Source: UBA7445 sp042096455
GTDB taxonomy: Bacteria > Verrucomicrobiota > Verrucomicrobiia > Opitutales > Coraliomargaritaceae
DNA: 10,068 nucleotides
Reading direction: 5' to 3'
Assembly: GCA_042096455.1 (NCBI GenBank)
Contig: JBELLU010000056.1
Span: 1 to 10,068 of the forward strand
Shown here: positions 1 through 7,176 of the stretch, in pieces
Position numbering within the stretch: the first letter of the stretch is position 1
Layout: every line of letters begins with the position of its first letter
Notes under the pieces: model-generated
What the model was told of the DNA's origin: nothing
The model's input: the letters and a program-made list of their open reading frames with translations, nothing else
Databases searched by the model: none
Program-made: the position numbers and the translations under genes

Positions 1-144
1 GTGGGAAGATTAGGGAACTTTGAACATCGATCGTTGAAGGGATTTAGTGGTGGGAAGGTATGAAAGTCGGGAGGTAGGAAAGTTGAAGTTCGGCGTTCGA
101 TGTTCAGCGTTCGAGGTTTGATGTTGGACGTTTTCCGGTGCGAT
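1..144. repeat. Low-complexity intergenic repeat tract
   Basis: This stretch has no credible coding sequence. Bases 1-88 are strongly G/A-rich on the plus strand, with recurring GGGAAG/GGTAGGAAAG-like words. Bases 89-131 are made of degenerate units of the type CGTTCGATGTTCAG. The word TGAACATCGA (21-30) has its exact reverse complement at 97-106, so the two halves could pair as a long-range 10-bp stem. Similar GTTCGATGTTC-type tracts are known between genes in many environmental bacterial genomes, but their role is unknown. I see no promoter or RNA gene here, and the tract is cut by the window edge. Confidence 0.6.
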
Positions 145-258
145 GCCCTGAGGCCAGCTTAGCTGGCGACCACTAATGGGCGCTTATATCCACTAATGCT
201 AAAAACAATACTATAAAAATATTAGTGTTTATAAGCGAGGATGAGCGGTTCCCGGCTC
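145..258. repeat. Foldable intergenic repeat element, copy 1
   Basis: First of two related elements; the second is at 384-488. Both start with GCCCTGAGGCCAGCTTAGCTG and end with GCGGTTCCCGGCTC. Inside is a perfect short hairpin, GCCAGCT-T-AGCTGGC (153-167). Next comes a longer stem: CGCTTAT (181-187) pairs with ATAAGCG (231-237), and CACTAAT (191-197) pairs with ATTAGTG (221-227), around a symmetric 3x3 internal loop. An outer ACCACTAAT (169-177) pairs imperfectly with 241-249. The 3' end runs into a GC hairpin, CCCGGC-TCT-GCCGGG (251-265), that copy 2 lacks. No open reading frame is conserved between copies, so this is a non-coding repeat, possibly a MITE- or REP-like element. Its orientation is unknown. 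Confidence 0.8.
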
Positions 259-344
259 TGCCGGGTTCGTGGTTTTCGTGTCGTTCGTGGTTTCATTTCG
301 CAACCTTCCTGCTCCCCTTCGCGTACCTTTGCGGGCAATGCTTT

Positions 345-374
345 ATTCGCGTGATCGGCGTGATTCGTAGTTTC
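345..374. repeat. 30-bp direct repeat, copy A
   Basis: The 30 bases starting ATTCGCGTGATCGGCGTGAT recur at 586-615 with only two changes, both C to T in the other copy. The unit lies just upstream of the second foldable element. It resembles the degenerate TTCGTGGTTT-like words at 266-295. It is non-coding, with no known function. Confidence 0.8.
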
Positions 375-383
375 CTATAATCT

Positions 384-488
384 GCCCTGAGGCCAGCTTA
401 GCTGGCGACCGCTAATGGGCGCTTATTTCGCTTATCCTTAAAGCAAAAATATTAGTGTTTATAAGTGAGGATTGGCGGTTCCCGGCTC
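384..488. repeat. Foldable intergenic repeat element, copy 2
   Basis: Second copy of the element at 145-258, shorter by nine bases, with the difference lying in the middle. The GCCAGCT-T-AGCTGGC hairpin is fully kept (392-406). The outer stem is better than in copy 1: ACCGCTAAT (408-416) pairs with ATTGGCGGT (471-479) over nine positions with one G-T wobble. CGCTTAT (420-426) pairs with ATAAGTG (461-467), also with one wobble. A second CGCTTAT at 429-435 could compete for the same partner. The inner CACTAAT of copy 1 is lost. Changes that keep pairing suggest a structure kept as RNA or as a DNA hairpin, but two copies are too few to prove selection. Confidence 0.8.
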
Positions 489-648
489 AGCGTTTTATAA
501 TTTAACTCAGAGTTTTTATTTTAATGCAGAGGAGCAGAGAATCAGAGGCGCTGCGTTTTATGATTTAATGCGGAGGAGCTCACACATTCGCGTGATCGGT
601 GTGATTTGTAGTTTCTCCATCAGCGTTTTCCGGCTTCTGTGGCTGGTC
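489..648. repeat. Decayed short repeats downstream of the lipoprotein gene
   Basis: The stretch between the second foldable element and the lipoprotein stop codon holds further short repeats. CGTTTTATAATTTAA (491-505) matches 554-568 with one change. TTTAATGCAGAGGAGC (520-535) matches 564-579 with one change. In the second occurrence the two words are joined, while in the first they are separated by 14 bases. The second copy of the 30-bp repeat lies at 586-615. I see no clear terminator hairpin with a T-tract for the minus-strand operon that ends at 649. Confidence 0.6.
586..615. repeat. 30-bp direct repeat, copy B
   Basis: This matches 345-374 at 28 of 30 positions. It sits 33 bp past the stop codon of the minus-strand lipoprotein gene. 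It is a separate repeat class from the two foldable elements and shows no coding potential. Confidence 0.8.
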
Positions 649-1362
<714 letters not shown>

Positions 1363-1366
1363 GATT

Positions 1367-2746
1367 CTAAGTGTGTAGATGTTCTTCGGTTAAAGTGATG
1401 ATTTCTTTTTTCTCGGCAGCGGGGTTGACCCAATAAATCGGTGCTTCGGATTCAAGGGCGTGGCGCGCATCGCAGGTGAGTTTGGCTTTGCCGCGAACCG
1501 CATCGAGGAAATTTTTAATGTGTGGTTGGTGGGGTGGCTGGGTCAGACCGCCCGGTAGAGCGTATTTATCCGGCGGGGCGGATTCGTAAGAGGCAATGGC
1601 ATCGGAACCACCGGCTGCGACCCCAACGGCTTCTTTTTTGAGCAAGCCGCGTGCTACAAGCTCATCCCATTTGGCGGCATCCGCACCCGATTCTTTATAA
1701 ATGTTGGTGTAGGCCTCGCGCTCGGAAATTTCAATGGTGCCATCGGTACCCATGAAGGATTCATAATAGCCTCCGCCTGCACTGGTAGTCGTGAGGACTT
1801 GATAGAAGGCACGGGCATTACCCTCGGGCGTGTCATAATCAAAGACACACATTACATTGTCAAAGTGCTCGCGGTCTTTGAAGTAGCTTCGCCCTCCTGA
1901 AGCCATGACGGAAGTGGGGCGTGCCCCTAAATACCAATTAAAGATGTCGATTTGGTGCGCGCCGAGGTCGGAGATGGGTCCACCGGAGAGGCTGGTGTAG
2001 AAGCGCCAATTGAGGAAGCGGTGACGCAACGCTGCTTCGCTGAGTTCAGTTTCGCTTCCAGCGCTGAAGCCATATTGCTTGAGGACATCGGCTTTTGGAA
2101 GGATGGATGCTTTTGAAACAATATCCTGTGAGGAGCTCAAGGCGCGGTTCCATTGACCGTTAACGTTGATGATCTGGCCGCATACTTTGTGTTTATGGAT
2201 GAGCTCTTTGAGGGTGAAGCGGTAGCGGGGGTTACTGCGGCGCTGGTGGCCGATTTGGCAGAGTTTTCCGGTACGATCCATGGCTGCAACCATCTCGCGG
2301 GCGCCCTCGAGGGTGTTGGACATCATCTTTTCGCAGTAAACGTGGCATCCCGCTTCAAGCGCCATGACGGTATGGGGGGAGTGCCAGAAGTCCGGGGTGG
2401 AAATAAAGACAGCATCGAGATCTTCCTTCTCGAGCATCTCTGCGGCATCGAAGTAGCGCTTTATTTTTTGGTCAAAGCGTTTGTAGATTGCACCATAGGT
2501 ACGCCCGAGCCGTTCTTTCATGAGGTCGCATGCCGCAACAAAATGGATTCCCGGGATGTTGACCATTGCGTTGAAAAGGACCTCGTGCTGTTTGCCACAA
2601 CCAATGAACCCAACCCGGATGTCGTCGCTTGGGCCCATCGCATTGCGAGCTTTCAGGATAGAGGGAGCCCCAATCGCGAGACCGGCGCCCATCGCAGATT
2701 TTGTGATGAAATCGCGACGTGAAAGATTGTTTAATTCCGACAGCAT
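1367..2746 (-). CDS. Tat-exported Gfo/Idh/MocA family oxidoreductase
   Basis: This 459-residue protein belongs to the NAD(P)-dependent Gfo/Idh/MocA sugar oxidoreductases. Its N-terminus is a twin-arginine signal (SRRDFITKSA, R10-R11, hydrophobic stretch to about residue 30), so it should be folded with its cofactor and exported to the periplasm. The Rossmann domain begins at VGFIGCGKQ (45-53), with ISTPDFWH (115-122) and CEKMM (138-142). The usual EKP motif reads EKM here, but the lysine is kept. The catalytic region is SDLGAHQID (259-267) with the typical Asp-Xaa3-His. The length exceeds the roughly 350 residues of cytosolic members because of the signal and C-terminal insertions. Exported relatives include Zymomonas glucose-fructose oxidoreductase and reported Bacteroides 3-keto-disaccharide-forming dehydrogenases. 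It lies 25 bp after the DoxX-like gene. Oxidation of a glycoside is inferred; the substrate is unknown. Confidence 0.9.
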   Translation of the reverse strand: MLSELNNLSRRDFITKSAMGAGLAIGAPSILKARNAMGPSDDIRVGFIGCGKQHEVLFNAMVNIPGIHFVAACDLMKERLGRTYGAIYKRFDQKIKRYFDAAEMLEKEDLDAVFISTPDFWHSPHTVMALEAGCHVYCEKMMSNTLEGAREMVAAMDRTGKLCQIGHQRRSNPRYRFTLKELIHKHKVCGQIINVNGQWNRALSSSQDIVSKASILPKADVLKQYGFSAGSETELSEAALRHRFLNWRFYTSLSGGPISDLGAHQIDIFNWYLGARPTSVMASGGRSYFKDREHFDNVMCVFDYDTPEGNARAFYQVLTTTSAGGGYYESFMGTDGTIEISEREAYTNIYKESGADAAKWDELVARGLLKKEAVGVAAGGSDAIASYESAPPDKYALPGGLTQPPHQPHIKNFLDAVRGKAKLTCDARHALESEAPIYWVNPAAEKKEIITLTEEHLHT

Positions 2747-2771
2747 AGCGGTGTTCTACAGGTGTTTGATT

Positions 2772-3290
2772 TTACCACTTCTTGAGTAAAGTAAACCGGT
2801 TGTGATTAGCGAGTGCGAGCGCGGCCACAATCATGAGGATATGAATGCCGAGCCATGCAACACCTGCATCTTGCTTTATAAGAATCAGGCCAAAAGTGAG
2901 GCTGGTGTAGAGGAGACCCATCGCGAAAAGAGTGAAGCGTGTAGCAATTCCTATTAGTAAGGTAATACCAAGAATAAGCAAGGCAGGGCCAAGGATTAGG
3001 TTGTAAATATCAAGCCCCCACGCCGGTATGAATGGCTCTCCGGAAAATTTATCGTAGAGAGGTGCGGGGACACCCTGATAGTTGGAGAGTGCGTATGCCT
3101 TGGAGGTGGTTGCTTCGCTGAGGCCGTATGCATTGGGAGCGCCGTCGATCATGACCTCTTTTGAGGCTGTGCTGGTCCCGGCGAATTTTTCAATACCTGT
3201 TTGGAGGGCTCGCACTGCAAGCCAGAGGCGCAGCAGAAGCATGCTGAGGGTGAGTCCTAGGTCGCTTTTTAGAGGTTCTGTTTGAGTCAT
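2772..3290 (-). CDS. DoxX-like integral membrane protein
   Basis: The 172-residue protein has four likely transmembrane helices, at about 11-31, 92-114, 119-139 and 143-161. A polar non-membrane segment of some 60 residues (32-91) separates the first helix from the rest. The first helix holds LLLRLWLAVRALQTGIEKFAG (19-39), which resembles the start of the DoxX/DoxD family, whose known members include a subunit of archaeal thiosulfate:quinone oxidoreductase. No heme or iron-sulfur motif is seen. It is the first gene of the minus-strand operon, followed by the exported oxidoreductase. A role in passing electrons from that enzyme to quinone is an attractive inference with no direct support in the sequence. 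The start is the only suitable ATG before the first helix; no Shine-Dalgarno precedes it. Confidence 0.65.
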   Translation of the reverse strand: MTQTEPLKSDLGLTLSMLLLRLWLAVRALQTGIEKFAGTSTASKEVMIDGAPNAYGLSEATTSKAYALSNYQGVPAPLYDKFSGEPFIPAWGLDIYNLILGPALLILGITLLIGIATRFTLFAMGLLYTSLTFGLILIKQDAGVAWLGIHILMIVAALALANHNRFTLLKKW

Positions 3291-3560
3291 GATTCTAATG
3301 TTTACTTAAAGCTGGTTAGTATTGATGACGCCATTCCTGTTTTGACACAAATCTTTTTTTAATAAAATCGGGATTTTGTGGGAAATGAGCCCTGTTTTGA
3401 TTTTTTATGTGGCGTTTCTTTTTTAAATATTACTTAAAGCATTGCTGGTAAATTATATAAATATTATTAGTATTTGATTGTCTGACGCTAGGTTCAGATA
3501 GCAGCTTTGTGGCTATATTTTTATTTTGACAAATTACGTCATATAATTCGTAGTCCGCAC
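3291..3560. promoter_or_regulatory. Divergent regulatory region with nested direct repeats
   Basis: This AT-rich region separates the minus-strand DoxX-led operon from the plus-strand regulator-led operon, so promoters for both should lie here. Two direct-repeat pairs are nested in one orientation: TTACTTAAAGC at 3302-3312 and 3430-3440, and CCTGTTTTGA at 3336-3345 and 3391-3400. The outer pair is followed by TGGT-type bases in both places. TCTGA/TCAGA (3481-3485 and 3494-3498) forms a small inverted repeat with an 8-base gap, and TTATATAA (3453-3460) is palindromic. AraC-type proteins usually bind direct repeats, which makes these candidate operators for the adjacent regulator. A weak plus-strand promoter guess is TTGCTG (3442-3447) with TATTAG (3465-3470), spacer 17. 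No strong sigma-70 promoter stands out. Confidence 0.5.
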
Positions 3561-4385
3561 ATGGCTTTGATGCTAGAAACGACTGTAGGTAATCCCAAAG
3601 AGACCGCGTCTCGCTTTTTAGATGATTTGCAGCCGGGCCAATTGTTGGAAGCATTATTCGATGCAGTGCCGGGGGCATTCTTTTTCGTAAAGGATCGCAA
3701 GAGTCGCTTTATGTCGGGCAGCCAGAGTTTTGCCGAGACGCTGGGGGAGGACTCCGTTTTGCCCATGATCGGGAAAACGGACTATGATTACAGCCCGGAT
3801 TTTTTGGCAGATACCTTTTACGCCGATGACCAGTCCGTGATAAATACCGGAGTCGCTATTTTTAATAAAACCGAGCTCGTGCCGTCTGCGGATGGTTCTT
3901 TGGACTGGTTGTGCACGACCAAGATTCCACTTAAAGGAAAGGACGGCTCCATTGTAGGTCTTGCGGGGGTGGCGCGTATCATTCGCGAAAGTGATGCCCT
4001 TTATGCCGACCATCCTGAGATGCGAGCGATTGTGGATTATGTGAGAGAGCACTATCGCGATAAAGTCACGGTTGCAGATTTGGCACGGGCCGGTGGCATC
4101 TCGGTGAGTTCGCAGGAGCGCTTGTTTAAAAAGACGTTTGGTCTTACGCCCATGATGTACTTGCGCAAGACGCGCCTCAATGCGGCCTGTAAGCTGTTGC
4201 GCGATACAAAGGTCAGCCTAGCAGCCATTGCGCAAAAATGCGGCTTTAACGACCAAACCAGTATGACGCGGGCGTTTCGATTGGAGTTAAAAATAACACC
4301 GTTGAAATACCGCCGCAAATTTACGCTAGTCCAACGCAATCGCAGCTACGGTAACAAGTCCGTAGTCCTTCGTGCTCAACTCTAG
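3561..4385 (+). CDS. PAS domain-AraC family transcriptional regulator
   Basis: This is a probable 274-residue DNA-binding regulator. Residues about 30-142 form a PAS-like sensor domain: ALFDAVPGAFFFVKDRKSRF (31-50), GKTDYDYSPDF (71-81), and IPLKGKDGSIVGLAGVARII (122-141). A linker leads to a C-terminal AraC/XylS DNA-binding domain (about 155-255) with two helix-turn-helix units, the second around IAQKCGFNDQTSMTRAFR (223-240). I use the ATG at 3561, because an extension upstream would need a TTG start at 3507 and adds 18 residues unlike the family; ATG at 3570 is also possible. Unlike sugar-cupin AraC proteins, this one senses through PAS, so the ligand could be a sugar-derived small molecule or a redox cue. 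It is divergent to the DoxX operon and 30 bp ahead of the transporter gene, so it likely controls both. Confidence 0.85.
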   Translation: MALMLETTVGNPKETASRFLDDLQPGQLLEALFDAVPGAFFFVKDRKSRFMSGSQSFAETLGEDSVLPMIGKTDYDYSPDFLADTFYADDQSVINTGVAIFNKTELVPSADGSLDWLCTTKIPLKGKDGSIVGLAGVARIIRESDALYADHPEMRAIVDYVREHYRDKVTVADLARAGGISVSSQERLFKKTFGLTPMMYLRKTRLNAACKLLRDTKVSLAAIAQKCGFNDQTSMTRAFRLELKITPLKYRRKFTLVQRNRSYGNKSVVLRAQL

Positions 4386-4415
4386 TATCATAAATAAACC
4401 CAAACTCCCAAATCA

Positions 4416-5972
4416 GTGAAACACAGTAATAACGATAAAACGATATTCTGGGGCTCCTTTATTGCCCTAATCACAACTTCAATGGCATTTATAATTCGTG
4501 CCATTTTAATCAACAGTGGCATTTGGCCGGAGCAGTTTGGCTTAGATAAGGTAGAGTCCGGCGTTCTTTTTGGCGCGGGAATTTGGCCTTTTGCAATCAG
4601 TATCATCGTCTTCAGTTTGATTATCGACCGCGTGGGCTACAAATTTGCGATGTATTTCAGTTTCATCTGCTACGCAATTTTTGGCGCACTGGCATTGATG
4701 GCATACGCAAGTGTAAATGGTGAAGTGAGTGATTTGGCGGCGGCGCAGGCAAAAGCCTGGGGTTATCTTTATTGGGGGTCGGTCATTCTAGGCTTGGGGA
4801 ATGGTACCGTAGAAGCGTTTATCAATCCAGTAGTGGCGACTTTATTTAAGGATGAAAAATCCAAGTGGCTGAATATTTTGCATGCTGGCTGGCCGGGTGG
4901 CCTTGTCTTGGGCGGAGTACTGGCAATCGGGCTTGGAGGATTAGTGGCGAGTGACTGGCGTATTTTGGTGGGGCTCATGTTCCTGCCTGCCCTGGTTTAT
5001 TTGGTTATGTTGGCTAAAGTTGAATTCCCGGTGAATGAACGCGTTGCGGCGGGATCGAGTTACCGCGAAATGCTCGCTGAGTTGGGCACTGCGGGTGCTT
5101 TTATTGCCTTTTATTTAATCTACGCACAATTAGGTAGTGTTTTCGCTTGGTCCGGTGCGCTCACATGGGGGCTTCTGGCCGCCTCGGTCATTGCGTATGC
5201 ATTTTATAGCCGATCCTTTGGTAACCCGCTTCTTTTAGTGCTCGTCATTATCATGATGCCCTTGGCGACGACTGAATTGGGAACGGATGGTTGGATTTCA
5301 GCACTTATGGAAAAGCCGATGCATGCTGCGGGTTGGGATCCCACCTGGGTCTTGGTTTACACCTCCTTTATCATGATGGTATTGCGCTTCAATGCCGGGC
5401 CTGTGATTGAGCGCTTTGGCCCCTTGGGCTTGCTGGCGCTTTGCTCGGCGCTCGCAATTCTTGGCCTTTATCTGCTCTCCTTTGCTACTGCGGTGGCCTT
5501 TATCTTTATCGCCGCAACCATTTACGGAGTCGCAAAGACTTTCTTTTGGCCTACCATGTTGGGCGTGGTGGCGGAGCAAACTCCCAAGGGTGGGGCGCTC
5601 ACCCTTAATGCCATTGCGGGAATTGGCATGCTTTCGGTTGGAATTCTCGGCGGACCTTTCATTGGATTTTTGCAAGAGAGTTCGGTGACCTCTGCCATTG
5701 AGGAAGAATTGCCCGCAGTTTACGAAGCGGTCATTCAAGAAAATGATTACCTGCTCGGGCAATATACAGCCTTGAACGCCACGGCGGTTGCGGAACTCCC
5801 GGAGTCCGTACAGGCGGAGGCCAACACGATTCGCGAGCGGGAAACACAGGGTGCACTCGCCAAAATGTCACTTTTTCCGGCCTTCATGTTAGTCTGCTAC
5901 ATAGGACTGATGCTCTATTTCAAGGGCAAAGGTGGCTATAAACCAAAAGTCCTTTCCGGGGCGGCACATTGA
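4416..5972 (+). CDS. MFS transporter (probable sugar importer)
   Basis: A 518-residue polytopic membrane protein of the major facilitator superfamily with about twelve helices. The first spans about 10-32, and DRVGYK (71-76) after the second is the typical loop 2-3 motif A. GLGNGTVEAF (126-135) and the HAGWPGG loop (156-162) resemble carbohydrate or nucleoside-type MFS carriers. A charged loop of about 60 residues (420-482) precedes the last helix and is longer than usual. Translation starts at GTG, 30 bp after the regulator, with the A-rich leader CCCAAACTCCCAAATCA and no Shine-Dalgarno. The next in-frame ATG would remove the first helix, so GTG is preferred. It probably imports the product of extracytoplasmic glycoside processing (inference). 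The substrate is not predictable from the sequence. Confidence 0.85.
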   Translation: MKHSNNDKTIFWGSFIALITTSMAFIIRAILINSGIWPEQFGLDKVESGVLFGAGIWPFAISIIVFSLIIDRVGYKFAMYFSFICYAIFGALALMAYASVNGEVSDLAAAQAKAWGYLYWGSVILGLGNGTVEAFINPVVATLFKDEKSKWLNILHAGWPGGLVLGGVLAIGLGGLVASDWRILVGLMFLPALVYLVMLAKVEFPVNERVAAGSSYREMLAELGTAGAFIAFYLIYAQLGSVFAWSGALTWGLLAASVIAYAFYSRSFGNPLLLVLVIIMMPLATTELGTDGWISALMEKPMHAAGWDPTWVLVYTSFIMMVLRFNAGPVIERFGPLGLLALCSALAILGLYLLSFATAVAFIFIAATIYGVAKTFFWPTMLGVVAEQTPKGGALTLNAIAGIGMLSVGILGGPFIGFLQESSVTSAIEEELPAVYEAVIQENDYLLGQYTALNATAVAELPESVQAEANTIRERETQGALAKMSLFPAFMLVCYIGLMLYFKGKGGYKPKVLSGAAH

Positions 5973-5993
5973 TCACGTAAACTTAATTTATTT

Positions 5994-7175
5994 ATGTCCT
6001 CACAAGAAATATTAAAGGTCGGTTTAATCGGTGGCGGCGGGGGTGCCTTTTTTGCCCATCCACACCAGAAGGCGATTCATTTGGATGGCACGCGGCGGGT
6101 GGTTGCGGCGGCGCTCCGGAGCAATCCGGATGCAGCGCTCGAGGATGCCGCAAACTGGAGCTATCCGATTCAGGGTTATGAAAGCTTTGATGCCATGATT
6201 GAGGCACAAGCCGAATTGCCCAAAAATGAGCGCCTTGATTATGTGGTGGTTGTCACGCCGAATCATGCCCACTTTGCCCCAGCCTTAAAAGCGGTTGAAG
6301 CCGGCATTCCGGTTTTTTGCGAAAAGCCGTTGACGCTGAATTTAGCGGAGGCCGAAGAACTTGCGTCGGCGGTTAAGCGGCAGCAGATGCCCTTTGCGGT
6401 GGCGCATACCTATCTCGGGCATTGGAGCTCGCGCTTGGCCCGGCATATCGTGCAGACGGGTCTAATCGGCGAGGTTCGCTGGGTGGATGCTGCTTATCTG
6501 CAGGGTTGGCTTGCGGGCAAGACCGAGGAGGCTGGCGTGCAGCAGGCCGAATGGCGCACCGACCCCAAGCGTTCCGGGATCTCGAATTGCGGCGGCGATA
6601 TAGGAACCCATGCGCTCATGCAATTGCGCTATGTGACCGGGCTTGAGATCGCGCGACTTTCAGCACGACTTGAGGTCTTTGTTGCGGGGCGTTCGTTGGA
6701 CGATCACTTCACTTCTTATTGTGAACTGAGCAATGGTGCCAGGGCAATGGTGCGTGCTTCACAAATCGCGATCGGCCACAAGAACGACCTCAGTATCGAG
6801 GTTAATGGAAGTAAAGGTAGCTTGGTGTGGCGGCAGGAGGATTCCGAGACGCTTAAAGTGATGTTGCCCAGTCAACCGGACCGCATCTATTCGCGGGGTG
6901 AGGTGAGTGCCAATGATGGCTTTTTAGGGGAGTTGCCGGATGATTTGATGTCGCAACTCACGCTTCCTTCCGGGCATGTTGAGGGTTTTCATGACGCCCT
7001 CGGTCGCCTGCATCGAGATTTTGAGGTTGATGTTCGCGCGTATCATTCCGGCGAGGCATTTGCCTGTGATGGTTCCCGCTATGCTACGGTGGAGGACGGA
7101 CGTATTGGAATGGCCTTTTTGCAAGCGGCAGTCGCATCCAGTGCAAAGGATGGCGCCTGGACTCAACTGGATTAA
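5994..7175 (+). CDS. Gfo/Idh/MocA family oxidoreductase (cytoplasmic)
   Basis: A 393-residue NAD(P)-dependent sugar oxidoreductase without a signal peptide, so likely cytoplasmic. The Rossmann fold starts at KVGLIGGGGGAFFAHPHQKA (8-27), followed by VVTPNHAHF (86-94) and the full CEKPL motif (109-113). This differs from the exported paralogue's CEKMM. The C-terminal alpha/beta domain carries GGDIGTHAL (200-208) with the expected Asp202 and His206, and NGSKGSLVW (271-279). It follows the MFS gene by 21 bp, and the ankyrin gene starts one base after its stop, so the genes form one unit. It may oxidise or reduce a sugar at C3 or a neighbouring carbon; direction and substrate are unknown. Pairing an exported and a cytosolic Gfo/Idh enzyme in one locus fits a 3-keto sugar route. 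The leader AACTTAATTTATTT has no Shine-Dalgarno. Confidence 0.9.
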   Translation: MSSQEILKVGLIGGGGGAFFAHPHQKAIHLDGTRRVVAAALRSNPDAALEDAANWSYPIQGYESFDAMIEAQAELPKNERLDYVVVVTPNHAHFAPALKAVEAGIPVFCEKPLTLNLAEAEELASAVKRQQMPFAVAHTYLGHWSSRLARHIVQTGLIGEVRWVDAAYLQGWLAGKTEEAGVQQAEWRTDPKRSGISNCGGDIGTHALMQLRYVTGLEIARLSARLEVFVAGRSLDDHFTSYCELSNGARAMVRASQIAIGHKNDLSIEVNGSKGSLVWRQEDSETLKVMLPSQPDRIYSRGEVSANDGFLGELPDDLMSQLTLPSGHVEGFHDALGRLHRDFEVDVRAYHSGEAFACDGSRYATVEDGRIGMAFLQAAVASSAKDGAWTQLD

Positions 7176-7176
7176 A

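Noticed and set aside
251..265. CCCGGC-TCT-GCCGGG hairpin as an intrinsic terminator
   Set aside because: It lacks a following T-tract on either strand and sits about 380 bp beyond the nearest gene end; it looks like part of the repeat.
145..615. CRISPR array in the repeat region
   Set aside because: There are only two copies each of different repeats, without regular spacing or equal-length spacers, and no cas genes.
3526..3547. TTGACA (3526-3531) and TATAAT (3542-3547) ahead of the regulator
   Set aside because: Both hexamers match sigma-70 boxes exactly, but the spacer is only 10 bases, too short for a standard promoter; probably coincidence in AT-rich DNA.
3507..3560. N-terminal extension of the regulator from a TTG start
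   Set aside because: It needs a rare start and adds 18 residues outside the PAS domain; the ATG at 3561 is more natural.
6976..7176. Upstream extension of the ankyrin protein overlapping the oxidoreductase gene
   Set aside because: The overlap would be about 200 bp and the extension hides a good signal peptide that starts at 7177.
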